17,460 bases of DNA from contig CAKSXP010000009.1 in NCBI GenBank assembly GCA_934515035.1, positions 1 to 17,460 on the forward strand, read 5' to 3'. The stretch's first letter is position 1, and the number at the start of each line of letters is the position of its first letter. A program made the position numbers and the translations under genes. Origin of the DNA: an uncultured Oscillospiraceae bacterium. GTDB lineage: Bacteria; Bacillota; Clostridia; Oscillospirales; Oscillospiraceae. The notes under the pieces were generated by a model that saw only the letters and a program-made list of their open reading frames with translations, did not search any database and had not been told where the DNA came from. Shown piece after piece: positions 6,888-14,340 of the stretch.

Positions 6888-8831
6888 TCAGAAGGACGCC
6901 GCGACATATGCCGCGCGCATCGCCTTCTGGACGTTTGCGACCTTGCTGCAATCGCCGATCATGCGCGTCTCCCCGCCCGTGCCGAAGAAGGCAAGCGCCT
7001 CTTCCGTTCTCGGGCGCATTCCGGCGGCGATAAGAACGCTGTCGCAGTCGAGCCTGTGCTCGGCGCCGTTTTCGTCCTTATAGGTGACATAGCCGTCGTA
7101 TATCCCGTTGCAGCGGGAGTTGAGGATATAGCCGAAGCCCTCCTGATGCTCCCAGACGTCGCGGAACATGACGCGGTAATGCACGGGAGTGGCGTCCTCT
7201 GCCAGCTTGTCGTGCGCCGCGATGACAGTGACCTTGCGGCCGAGACGGGCAAGGTGTATGCCGGCCTCAACGCCGATCTCGCCGCCGCCGACGATGACGA
7301 CGCGCTCGCCGACATTTTCGGGGTGATAGAAGGCGTCCACCGCGAAGGAGACGTTTTCGCCCCCGACGCCGGGGATGGACGGGGCAAACTGCTTTCCGCC
7401 GATGGCGACGATGACGCGGTCATAGCCGCCGGCCTTTATCAGCTCCGGCGTCGCCTCCGTGCCGAGGCGTATCTCGCAGCCGGACTTCACGGTCTGGCGC
7501 ACCATATAGTCGCGGAAGTCCTTGAGAGTCCATTTGAAGCCGACGTTCTCCGAGTGGTTGATGAGTCCGCCGAGCTTGTGGTCCTTTTCAAACAGCGTCA
7601 CCTTATGGCCGCGCTGAGAGGCGATGACGGCCGCCTCCATTCCGGCGGGGCCGCCGCCGATGACGGCAACCTTTTCCGGCTTTCCCGGCGGGGTTATCAG
7701 CGCGTCGAGCTTGTCCTCGAAGCCCCAGCGCGGGTTGACGGCGCAGGTGCTTATGTAGGGGTCGTTCCAGCTGCTGATGTGGCACTTGTTGCAGCGCAGG
7801 CAGGGCACGATGTCCTCCGGACGGCCCTCATATATCTTCTTTCCGTATTCGGGGTCGCAGATCCAGCTGCGGGCCATGGCGATCATGTCCGCCTTGCCCT
7901 CGGCCAGCGCGGCCTCGGCCTCGTCGGGGTCGTGGAAACCGTTGATGGCCGCGATCTTGACCTTTGTGCCGCTCTTCTTGATGGCCTCCGCGTGGTGCAG
8001 GAAGGGCGTGCGGTCGGGCGAAAACGGGATAACGTGGCTGGGGTCGATCTCGCCGCCGCGGACCTGGATAATGTCGATAAGGCCCTCGGCCATGTTTGCA
8101 AACTCTATCGTGTCGAGCAGGGTGTTGCCGCCCTCGGGCTCGACGGCGCTGATGCTAGCCTCGATGAGGAAGTCGCGGCCGCACTTCTGCTTTATACGCT
8201 CGCAGATCATGAGCGGGAATTTGGCGCGGTTCCTGATCGAGCCGCCGAACTCGTCCTTTCTCGTGTTGGTGAGCGAGGAGAGAAAGCGGGAGGGCAGATA
8301 TGCCCTGTATGCGCAGTGGAAAAACACCATGTCAAAGCCGCACTGCTTGAGCAGGAAGGCCTGTTCGGCATAGTCGTCCGCCATCTTGTCCATGAGGTCG
8401 GGCGTCAGCTCCTTGCCGATCAGGCTGCGGCTGCCGTCGCCCTCGACGGAGAAGCCCGCGATGCCGCCGACAACGTCATAGCCCTCGAGCATACCGCAGC
8501 CCAGGACCATGGAAGCCTTCGAGCCATAGAGGTGTATCGCCTCGGACAGCTGGCTGAGATAGTTCTGAACGCCGGGAACATGGATGTCGTAATGCTCGAA
8601 ATGCTCGGTCTCGTCCATGACCTCGCGGTGGGGCAGCATGCCGCTGCATGTGACGACGGCGGCGCCGCTTTTCGCTCTGTTGGCCATCAGGTTTATGACC
8701 GCGGAGCTGGGATAGTTTTCGGGGCCCTGGCCGAGATCGGGCTGGGACGGGGAGGCCGTCATGCGGTTCTTGAGCACCGAGTTTCCGATCTGCAGCGGAG
8801 CCGTCAGCAGGGGGTAACGGTTGTACATCAT
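6888..8831 (-). CDS. NADH:flavin oxidoreductase, FMN/Fe-S/FAD ene-reductase of the 2,4-dienoyl-CoA reductase type
   Basis: A 647-residue, full-length member of the family holding 2,4-dienoyl-CoA reductase, trimethylamine dehydrogenase, BaiCD/BaiH and daidzein reductase. Residues 1-340 form the FMN-binding TIM barrel; RFLSSLTNTRKDEFGG (182-197) is a core signature and Tyr178 in HCAYRAYL lines up with the catalytic Tyr of FadH. Cys344, 347, 350 and 363 (CxxCxxC-x12-C) would bind a 4Fe-4S cluster. Two nucleotide-binding motifs follow: VAVIGGGPAGMEA (388-400, FAD) and VVIVGGGEIGVEAG (511-524, NAD(P)H). The enzyme should pass hydride from NAD(P)H to a C=C next to a carbonyl; the actual substrate is unknown. 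AAGGAAGG precedes the start; a second ATG follows directly. It is cotranscribed with the NTF2-like gene (32-nt gap). Confidence 0.9.
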   Translation of the reverse strand: MMYNRYPLLTAPLQIGNSVLKNRMTASPSQPDLGQGPENYPSSAVINLMANRAKSGAAVVTCSGMLPHREVMDETEHFEHYDIHVPGVQNYLSQLSEAIHLYGSKASMVLGCGMLEGYDVVGGIAGFSVEGDGSRSLIGKELTPDLMDKMADDYAEQAFLLKQCGFDMVFFHCAYRAYLPSRFLSSLTNTRKDEFGGSIRNRAKFPLMICERIKQKCGRDFLIEASISAVEPEGGNTLLDTIEFANMAEGLIDIIQVRGGEIDPSHVIPFSPDRTPFLHHAEAIKKSGTKVKIAAINGFHDPDEAEAALAEGKADMIAMARSWICDPEYGKKIYEGRPEDIVPCLRCNKCHISSWNDPYISTCAVNPRWGFEDKLDALITPPGKPEKVAVIGGGPAGMEAAVIASQRGHKVTLFEKDHKLGGLINHSENVGFKWTLKDFRDYMVRQTVKSGCEIRLGTEATPELIKAGGYDRVIVAIGGKQFAPSIPGVGGENVSFAVDAFYHPENVGERVVIVGGGEIGVEAGIHLARLGRKVTVIAAHDKLAEDATPVHYRVMFRDVWEHQEGFGYILNSRCNGIYDGYVTYKDENGAEHRLDCDSVLIAAGMRPRTEEALAFFGTGGETRMIGDCSKVANVQKAMRAAYVAASF

Positions 8832-8863
8832 ATCAGTTTATCCTTCCTTTGTTCCAAACCGGT

Positions 8864-9616
8864 TTATTTGCCGTTTTCGTCGGCGGGACGCGCATAGGAC
8901 ATGGAGTCGGTCCATGTGTCATAGGGCTCGGGCAGCGGCGGAGAGAAGGTCGCCGGGCGTGTCGGGGAATAGCCGGTCTCCGCAAAGGGATATATCGTCA
9001 CGTTAGACGGCGGGAAGGTGCCGAGCACGGTGCGGCTGGCAAGTCCCTCGAAGGGGTTGGTCGTGAGGACCTTGGGATCGATCAGATAGTCAAAGTCGCT
9101 CGCGGTGCGGAAATGCCAGATCTTCCAGCCGTCGCTCTCGCGGACGAAATCGACGCACTCCTTGCCGATCTGGAGGAAGGGCACGGGAACGCCCTGGCGG
9201 TTTATCTCGGTCGAAAGGCCGATGGTCTGCCATATGCCCTTGGCGGTCTTTCCGTCGCGGGCGATCTCTATGTAGGGCGAGGTCAGGCAGCGTATGACAA
9301 GCTCGCCGACGCCGCGGTTCTCGGGCTTGTTCTCGACCTTGTCGGGAAACAGCTCGCTCATGATCTTAAGCTTTTCTTCGTCCATCATCTCGTTGGATGT
9401 GGCATAATAGCGGTAAACAAGCTCGCGGCCGGTATATGCGGTGCTCTCGTGGGCATAGGTGATGTCGTCATGCTCCTTTGCCCAGAAGTTGTCCAGCTCA
9501 TAGCGCTGGGCGCAGGCACGGTAGCAGTATGCGTGCGCCGCCCAGACGTTCTGTATCTCAGCATAGTCCAGCGAGCGTCTTGCCATTTCTTCAGCGGTCA
9601 AATCGTTATAGTTCAT
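8864..9616 (-). CDS. NTF2/SnoaL-like protein (paralogue A)
   Basis: A 250-residue cytosolic protein with an N-terminal NTF2/SnoaL cone fold (about 15-175) and a Pro-rich C-terminal extension. SnoaL-like enzymes are small dehydratases, isomerases or cyclases acting in a hydrophobic pocket. Visible family marks are the first helix YAEIQNVWAAHAYCYRAC (18-35), the turn ARDGKTAKGIW (119-129) and the closing strand SDGWKIWH (161-168). The tail ends PEPYDTWTDSMSY, a block shared with the genes at 13585, 14341 and 15060. The start at 9616 follows GGAGG; longer readings run into the promoter. It heads the minus operon with the ene-reductase and MFS genes. The length (250 versus about 130-160 for a bare fold) is unusual. 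The reaction is unknown. Confidence 0.82.
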   Translation of the reverse strand: MNYNDLTAEEMARRSLDYAEIQNVWAAHAYCYRACAQRYELDNFWAKEHDDITYAHESTAYTGRELVYRYYATSNEMMDEEKLKIMSELFPDKVENKPENRGVGELVIRCLTSPYIEIARDGKTAKGIWQTIGLSTEINRQGVPVPFLQIGKECVDFVRESDGWKIWHFRTASDFDYLIDPKVLTTNPFEGLASRTVLGTFPPSNVTIYPFAETGYSPTRPATFSPPLPEPYDTWTDSMSYARPADENGK

Positions 9617-9643
9617 GGTATACCTCCGTTTTGATTTGTATCG

Positions 9644-9652
9644 ATTATACCA
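9644..9652 (-). promoter_or_regulatory. Extended -10 promoter of the NTF2-like/ene-reductase operon
   Basis: On the minus strand TGGTATAAT (9652-9644) is an extended -10 with a perfect TATAAT. No good -35 lies at normal spacing; a TTGCCA at 9676-9671 is 21 nt away. The start site would be near 9637, giving a leader of about 20 nt before the ATG at 9616. Confidence 0.6.
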
Positions 9653-9662
9653 TAAATATGGT
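9649..9662. promoter_or_regulatory. Inverted repeat ACCAT-AAAT-ATGGT overlapping the minus promoter
   Basis: Perfect 5-bp arms lie across the extended -10 of the minus operon, with a separate CCACGTGG palindrome at 9666-9673 just beyond. Both are candidate operators in the divergent gap 9617-9798. Confidence 0.4.
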
Positions 9663-9726
9663 TTTCCACGTGGCAAATTGTGCAGAGCGTTCGTATTCTC
9701 TTGCAAAGCTGTGCGCGGTCCCGGCA

Positions 9727-9735
9727 TGTTATAAT
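9727..9735 (+). promoter_or_regulatory. Extended -10 promoter of the second beta-helix operon
   Basis: TGTTATAAT (9727-9735) is an extended -10 with a perfect TATAAT. The only TTG-type -35 (TTGCAA at 9701) is 23 nt away, too far, so recognition would rest on the TG extension or an activator. The start site near 9742 gives a leader of about 57 nt. Confidence 0.6.
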
Positions 9736-9798
9736 GTCGGCAAACAGTGGTTCACAGAACCATTTGCCGCAGGGCGGCGAGAAAAAAACAAGCAGAGG

Positions 9799-11586
9799 GT
9801 GATTACGATCAAAAAAACACTTAATATCGAAGCGGGTTCCGTTCTGAACGTGACGGAGACCATGCATCTTGACACACTGGTGATCGGAGCGGACGCAAAG
9901 CTTCTGGCTCCGGAGGGAAAAATGCTCACTCTGTCCGTGGACGGCGTAAGCCGCGCCCCCGAGGCCGGAGAGTACAGCGGAGACGTCGTGCTGACCGTAT
10001 CCGAGCCCTACATCGTGCCCGGAAAGACCGACCCCTTCCTTCACGGAAAGGATCTGCCCATCCGCACGGCATATTATGTCCGCGACGGAAAGACCGACCC
10101 GAACGTCAGCATTCCCGCCGTGTTCCAGGGCGGAGTCATCGACGAAACCCACTGCGAGGGCGTCAAATGCGTCTCGCTCGAGGACGACTTCACCGGTATA
10201 ATAGTTGACAACAGCGAATATCTCGTCAAGGACTGCGAGTTCGACTTCACCGGCGAGGGCGCAAACGACAACTACGGCGTCGGCGCCGCGGTCCTCGGCC
10301 TCGGCAAGTCGAAGATAACGCTCGACAACGTGACCTTCAAGGCCGAGAACGGCGTTACCCGCGCGCTGACCTATGTCGCGGACGACACCGAACTGACGGT
10401 CAGAAACTGCACGATAATAAACCACAGCGGCCCGACGGACAGAATGGCTCCCGCATGGATGCTCGGTCTGCGCGGCACCAACCGCCCGACGCAGCTGTGC
10501 GACTGCGCGAAGGCCGTCTATACCGACTGCTATATCGAGAGCAACGGCTGGGGCCTGTTCTCCGTTGAGGGCGCAAAGGACTGCAATGTTCTCGTCAAGG
10601 ACAGCACCGCGGTGCTCAGGGGCAGCGCCACGCGCGGCTACGGCATGATGTCCATCGCAAAGTGCGTGGATACCTTCGACCACTCGAAGGTCAGCGTCCA
10701 GGGCTATGCCTTCCTCATCTGCAACCCCGGCGCACAGGGCGTCATAACCGGCGGCTCCGAGGTCGAGGCGACGGTCTACGGCGCGATGATATTCCGCAAC
10801 CATAACGGAAAGATGACCGTCAACAAGGGCAGCAGCCTGAAGTCCGGCGAGAGCATGTTCGTCGTCAAGGGCTCCCAGACCGCCATCGAGTGCGACGACT
10901 GCTCGCTCGAGGCCGGAAACGGCGTTCTCATCCAGCTCATGGACAACGACGAGCCCGGTATGCAGAGAGTCAACTTCAAGCCCTCCAACGACGAAGCGGA
11001 CACCCCTGTCGAGGGCCGCGACCTGACCGCCGCGAACCCCGACGAGGACATCTTTGCAAGATTCTCCAACATGGAGCTCAAGGGCGACATGTATAACTCC
11101 ACGACCAACCTGTTCCTCCAGACCCGCGGCGATCCGGGACAGTGCCCCGGTATGCCCGTGCCCGACTTTGACCTCATGCCGAAGCCGGACCCGAACGCCC
11201 CCAAGGTCCGCGGCACGGATCTTGACCTTCAGGGCGCTCACAATCTGGACATAACGCTGGAAAACGTCCGTTATTCCGGCGCCGTCAGCTCCGCCCGCGC
11301 AAGATATAAGGAGGGACTGGCCGTCATCAGCCCCGAGAACTGTGAGGAGCTCTCAAACGTCACTCTCACGGCCGCGGAGCCCGTCAACAACGGCGTTATC
11401 CTCCATCTTGACGGCAGGACCGAGTGGACCGTCACCGGCACGAGCTATATCACAAGGCTCGACATCGCCGAGGGAGCAAAGCTGCTCGCGCCCGAGGGCA
11501 AGACCCTGCGCATGACCGTCAACGGCGCGCCCGCCGCTCCCGAAGCGGGTTCCTATACAGGCGTCATCTGCCTGACGGCCGAATAA
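9799..11586 (+). CDS. Predicted right-handed beta-helix protein, cytosolic (paralogue 2)
   Basis: A 595-residue paralogue of the protein at 3553-5358, colinear over its whole length. The central beta-helix-like core has the shared blocks IFRN (331-334), IECDD, NGV..Q.MD.DE.GM, GRDLTAANPDEDIFARFSNM and KGDMYNSTTNL. Terminal modules are again duplicated: AKLLAPEGKMLTLSVDG near the start and AKLLAPEGKTLRMTVNG near the end. No signal peptide is present. The frame is open far upstream, but homology begins near the GTG at 9799 and the promoter at 9727-9735 excludes earlier starts. GAGGGTGATT at 9796-9804 resembles a ribosome binding site, so ACG (9805) or ATC (9808) might be the true, non-standard start. 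It is followed after 53 nt by the lipoprotein gene, probably one operon. The function is unassigned. Confidence 0.73.
   Translation: MITIKKTLNIEAGSVLNVTETMHLDTLVIGADAKLLAPEGKMLTLSVDGVSRAPEAGEYSGDVVLTVSEPYIVPGKTDPFLHGKDLPIRTAYYVRDGKTDPNVSIPAVFQGGVIDETHCEGVKCVSLEDDFTGIIVDNSEYLVKDCEFDFTGEGANDNYGVGAAVLGLGKSKITLDNVTFKAENGVTRALTYVADDTELTVRNCTIINHSGPTDRMAPAWMLGLRGTNRPTQLCDCAKAVYTDCYIESNGWGLFSVEGAKDCNVLVKDSTAVLRGSATRGYGMMSIAKCVDTFDHSKVSVQGYAFLICNPGAQGVITGGSEVEATVYGAMIFRNHNGKMTVNKGSSLKSGESMFVVKGSQTAIECDDCSLEAGNGVLIQLMDNDEPGMQRVNFKPSNDEADTPVEGRDLTAANPDEDIFARFSNMELKGDMYNSTTNLFLQTRGDPGQCPGMPVPDFDLMPKPDPNAPKVRGTDLDLQGAHNLDITLENVRYSGAVSSARARYKEGLAVISPENCEELSNVTLTAAEPVNNGVILHLDGRTEWTVTGTSYITRLDIAEGAKLLAPEGKTLRMTVNGAPAAPEAGSYTGVICLTAE
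9841..10001 (+). repeat. N-terminal copy of the bracket module (paralogue 2)
   Basis: It encodes the module with AKLLAPEGKMLTLSVDG and EYSGDVVLTV. It is homologous to 11425-11583 within this gene and to the two copies in the gene at 3553. Confidence 0.7.
11425..11583 (+). repeat. C-terminal copy of the bracket module (paralogue 2)
   Basis: It begins WTVTG and contains AKLLAPEGKTLRMTVNG and SYTGVICLTA. The core AKLLAPEGK is identical to the N-terminal copy of the same protein. Confidence 0.7.
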
Positions 11587-11639
11587 AAATGCATTTCTGG
11601 CCACATGGCCACAAACAATAATAGAAAGGTAAGAAAAAG

Positions 11640-13379
11640 ATGAAAAGACTCACATCCGCACTGGCAATGCTTCTTGCGCTGTGCATGGTATTCTCGCTCT
11701 GCGCCTGCGGAAACGGAAACTCCGACACTCCCGCGACTGACGCACCCGCGAACGATGCGACCGACGCGCCCGACACCCCCGCGACTGACGCCCCCGGCGA
11801 GCCCACAGCCGAGCCCAGGGACAACAGACTGTCTCTGAGCACCTATGACATGTATGCCGAAAAGATCGCGCCCGTCGAGGCCGATGTTACTCTTGACGTC
11901 GGCGTGAGCGGCGTGACCCTCGGCTTCTCCTACAACCCCTGCGGCGAGAACGGCACCATCGTCCCCGAGAGCCTGCGCATCCTTGTTTACGACTTTGTCT
12001 GGGGCTTCGACGCCGACAACAACAACGAGCGCTATTCCCGCATCCTGAGCGACTGGTACTATGAGGACGACACGACCTTCGTAATGGTCCTCCGCCCCGG
12101 TGTCTACTTCCAGACCAGCGAGGGCAAGTACGCCGAGATGACCGGCGAGGACCTTCTGTTCTCCATGGCCTGCTACGGCGACCAGGGCAGCACCTATGCC
12201 GGCAACTTCGCGGCATATAACTTTGACGAGTCCTATGTTTCCGACGACGGCCTGACCGTCTATCTCAAGAGCGACGAGCCCTACGGCCCCTTCCTGCGCA
12301 CCTTCCCCGTCATCTGCAAGAAGTGGGTCGAGGAAAACGGCTGGGACAGCGCTCTCTGGGAGACCGATCCCTGCTCCTCCGGCCCCTACACCGCCGGCAG
12401 CTTCGTTTCCGGCTCCAGCGTCTCCGTCGTCCTGCGCGATACGGAGTGGTGGAACTATGACTACCGTCAGCCCGCGGCAAAGGAAGTCGTGCTGCACCTC
12501 TATACCGAGCTTTCCACCCTCTATATCGACCTTGAGACCGGCGGCATCGACCTGGCTCTCGGCCTGTCCAGCTCCGACTACGACAGAGGCGCTGCGGGCG
12601 AAGGCGACATTGCCGTCGAGCTCACCACCTCCGGCAAGATGACCTTCATGGGCGTCAGCGGCTCCAGAGAGCAGAACAAGTACCTGGCCGACGAGCGCGT
12701 CCGCGAAGCCATTGCGCACGCCGTTGACTGGAACGCCGTTGCCGAGGCCAGCTTCGGCTCGCTTTACAGCCCCGTCACCGGCATCATCTCCCCGACCTCC
12801 CCGTATTACACCGAGGGTCTTGTCGAGCAGTACAGCTATGACCCCGAGCTTGCAAAGTCCATCCTCGAAGAGGCCGGATACAAGGAAGGCGAGATCGTCT
12901 TCAACAACGTAAACTTCGGCACTCAGGCGACTATGGCCGAGGCTATCCAGGCATACCTCTCCTTCGTCGGCATCACGATGGAGGTCGAGACCTATGAGTT
13001 CCTCACCGCCATGTTCAGCTGGATGGGAACCGGCGACCCCGCCTGCGACACCGCTTTCAACGACCAGACGGACGCCTCCGGCGAGCCCAACGACAACCTT
13101 GCATATTACTACAACTCTCCCAGCGCCAACTTCCCCGTCCTCATCGTAAGGGACGAGACCTATAACGAGCTTTACTCCAAGTTCCTCAACACCATCGAGG
13201 GACGCCAGGAGGCGGCGGACGATATCGTCACCTATGCTCACGACCACTATCTGTTCTACCCCATCGGCATCTGCCACGAGGCTTTCGGCTACCGCACCGA
13301 CATCATCTCCGATGTCAACATCTTCAGCACCCAGAGCGGCGGCCCTGACTTCGACCTCATTTCCTACGTTGGTCATTAA
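11640..13379 (+). CDS. ABC transporter substrate-binding lipoprotein, SBP_bac_5 (oligopeptide/DppA-OppA) type
   Basis: A 579-residue lipoprotein carried on the outer face of the membrane, where it should capture a peptide, glycoside or other organic solute for an ABC importer. It has a signal peptide (MKRLTSALAMLLALCMVFSL) with lipobox LCAC, so Cys23 is the probable lipidated residue, and then an acidic Thr/Asp/Ala/Pro linker with a 16-residue tandem repeat (about 29-60). The body follows the family plan: VPESLRILVYDFVWGFDADN, a strand with FVMVLRPGVYF, ERVREAIAHAVDWNAVAEASFG, and YDPELAKSILEEAGYKEGE. Length is in the family range. GAAAGG lies 10 nt before the ATG. No permease or ATPase genes are in the window, so it must use partners elsewhere. 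A strong terminator follows. The ligand is unknown. Confidence 0.92.
   Translation: MKRLTSALAMLLALCMVFSLCACGNGNSDTPATDAPANDATDAPDTPATDAPGEPTAEPRDNRLSLSTYDMYAEKIAPVEADVTLDVGVSGVTLGFSYNPCGENGTIVPESLRILVYDFVWGFDADNNNERYSRILSDWYYEDDTTFVMVLRPGVYFQTSEGKYAEMTGEDLLFSMACYGDQGSTYAGNFAAYNFDESYVSDDGLTVYLKSDEPYGPFLRTFPVICKKWVEENGWDSALWETDPCSSGPYTAGSFVSGSSVSVVLRDTEWWNYDYRQPAAKEVVLHLYTELSTLYIDLETGGIDLALGLSSSDYDRGAAGEGDIAVELTTSGKMTFMGVSGSREQNKYLADERVREAIAHAVDWNAVAEASFGSLYSPVTGIISPTSPYYTEGLVEQYSYDPELAKSILEEAGYKEGEIVFNNVNFGTQATMAEAIQAYLSFVGITMEVETYEFLTAMFSWMGTGDPACDTAFNDQTDASGEPNDNLAYYYNSPSANFPVLIVRDETYNELYSKFLNTIEGRQEAADDIVTYAHDHYLFYPIGICHEAFGYRTDIISDVNIFSTQSGGPDFDLISYVGH
11724..11796 (+). repeat. 48-bp tandem duplication in the lipoprotein linker
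   Basis: The 25-nt segments 11724-11748 and 11772-11796 are nearly identical at a 48-nt period. They encode DTPATDAP twice within an unstructured acidic linker behind the lipidated Cys. The region could vary in length by slippage. Confidence 0.7.
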
Positions 13380-13422
13380 GCTCCGGCATCGCCGAAGCTT
13401 TATGACGGCATAAACTCCCTTA

Positions 13423-13458
13423 CCGGCTGTCTGCATTGCAGGCAGCCGGACTTTTTTT
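13423..13458 (+). terminator. Intrinsic terminator after the lipoprotein gene
   Basis: CCGGCTGTCTGC (13423-13434) pairs with GCAGGCAGCCGG (13438-13449), one G-U pair, 3-nt loop, followed by seven T (13452-13458). Positions 13459-13570 hold no gene; GTTAGTCTAAAA at 13549-13560 resembles the -10 region GTTAGAATAAAA of the PucR-side promoters, but I find no convincing -35. Confidence 0.88.
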
Positions 13459-13570
13459 GCCCGCGGCCGGACGGCGCGGCTTATGCGAGCTTTGCCAAAA
13501 CCGCAAGGCTCTCGGCGCTTTTCCTCATGATGCAGTATATATTTGTATGTTAGTCTAAAAACGATCTTAT

Positions 13571-13577
13571 AAGGAGG
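13571..13577 (+). promoter_or_regulatory. Ribosome binding site AAGGAGG deciding the start of the next gene
   Basis: A perfect Shine-Dalgarno sequence. The in-frame ATG at 13579 is only 1 nt away, while the ATG at 13585 is 7 nt away, so 13585 is the likely start. Confidence 0.85.
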
Positions 13578-13584
13578 AATGCAC

Positions 13585-14322
13585 ATGAACATTGCCGGAT
13601 CGACAACAGAACGGCTCGCCGATCTGTGGATGGATCGCCGCGAGATCCAGAATCTGATGGGAAAATACGTTTATTACAAGCTGCTCAAGGACGAGACGAA
13701 GCTCGTTGACGAGTTCTGGGCCACCAGAGACGACGTCTGCCTCGGCGTGAACCGGGGATATTACGTCGGACAGGCGGCCGTCCGCGGCTACTATGACGCC
13801 GTGGACGAGAACACCGCCGTGCGCACGAAGCACATGAAGGAGCTCTATCCGCTGTACTTCAGGGATAAGTCCCTTGAGGAGATGCACGGCGTCGGCTCCG
13901 TCGAGGTAGACGCTCTTACGACCTGCGTCATCGAGCAGGCGGATGACGGCGAGACCGCCAAGGGCGTCTGGTATGTCGTCGGCGAGGACCTGAACCTCTG
14001 GCCGCAGGGCCCGCTGGCGCACTGGGGCTACGGCTACATCGCCGCCGACTTCATAAAGGAGGACGGCGACTGGAAGATATGGCATCTTCAGGACGTGGTC
14101 GACATCGACACGCCGACCGGCACGAGCTGGGCGGACGGCCGCATCGAGCCGGAGGTCCTGCCCGAGTTTGCCGCGCTGAGCGAAAAGCTGCGTCCGATGC
14201 CCGAACCGAGCGTCGCTTCGGTCATCCGCGAGCCGTTTTATCCGGGCCGCAGGTTCACTCCGCTCGTCCGGGTCCCGGAGCCGTATTCCACCTTTTCCGA
14301 GACCTTCAGCTACGGTATATAG
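13585..14322 (+). CDS. NTF2/SnoaL-like protein (paralogue B), closest in layout to BaiE-type dehydratases
   Basis: A 245-residue cytosolic protein and first gene of the plus operon. The SnoaL-like fold spans about 10-175. REIQNLMGKYVYY (19-31) resembles the first helix of bile acid 7-alpha-dehydratase BaiE, whose GKY tyrosine is catalytic; here that is Tyr28. His101 in MHGVGS and GVWY (127-130) also sit where BaiE has its catalytic His block and WY strand. DDGETAKG (120-127), ADFIKEDGDWKIWH (154-167) and the tail PEPYSTFSETFSY are shared with the other three paralogues. The extension past residue 175 is not part of a bare SnoaL fold. A dehydratase or isomerase role is plausible by fold; the alignment is by eye. 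An 18-nt gap to the next gene indicates cotranscription. Confidence 0.82.
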   Translation: MNIAGSTTERLADLWMDRREIQNLMGKYVYYKLLKDETKLVDEFWATRDDVCLGVNRGYYVGQAAVRGYYDAVDENTAVRTKHMKELYPLYFRDKSLEEMHGVGSVEVDALTTCVIEQADDGETAKGVWYVVGEDLNLWPQGPLAHWGYGYIAADFIKEDGDWKIWHLQDVVDIDTPTGTSWADGRIEPEVLPEFAALSEKLRPMPEPSVASVIREPFYPGRRFTPLVRVPEPYSTFSETFSYGI

Positions 14323-14340
14323 AGAAAGGCGGTCAGACAA

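Noticed and set aside
6888..8831. Naming the flavoenzyme baiCD, baiH or daidzein reductase
   Set aside because: Family and domain order fit, but substrate-determining residues cannot be judged by eye and the neighbouring bai genes are missing.
7056..8897. Long plus-strand open frame opposite the ene-reductase
   Set aside because: It is low-complexity Ala/Val/Asp/Leu shadow sequence, while the minus frame carries full cofactor motifs.
9701..9735. TTGCAA (9701) with TATAAT (9730) as a standard promoter
   Set aside because: The 23-nt spacer is too long. The TG extension of the -10 is the better explanation.
11598..11611. TGGCCA-CA-TGGCCA before the lipoprotein gene as a hairpin or operator
   Set aside because: The 2-nt loop is too tight, TGGCCA is itself palindromic, and no other support exists.
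13579..13584. ATG at 13579 as the start of SnoaL-like paralogue B
   Set aside because: It is only 1 nt from the AAGGAGG. The ATG at 13585 has normal 7-nt spacing.
11553..13592. Long minus-strand open frame opposite the lipoprotein gene
   Set aside because: It runs through the terminator at 13423-13458 and has no ribosome binding site or recognisable motif. The plus frame is a clear substrate-binding lipoprotein.
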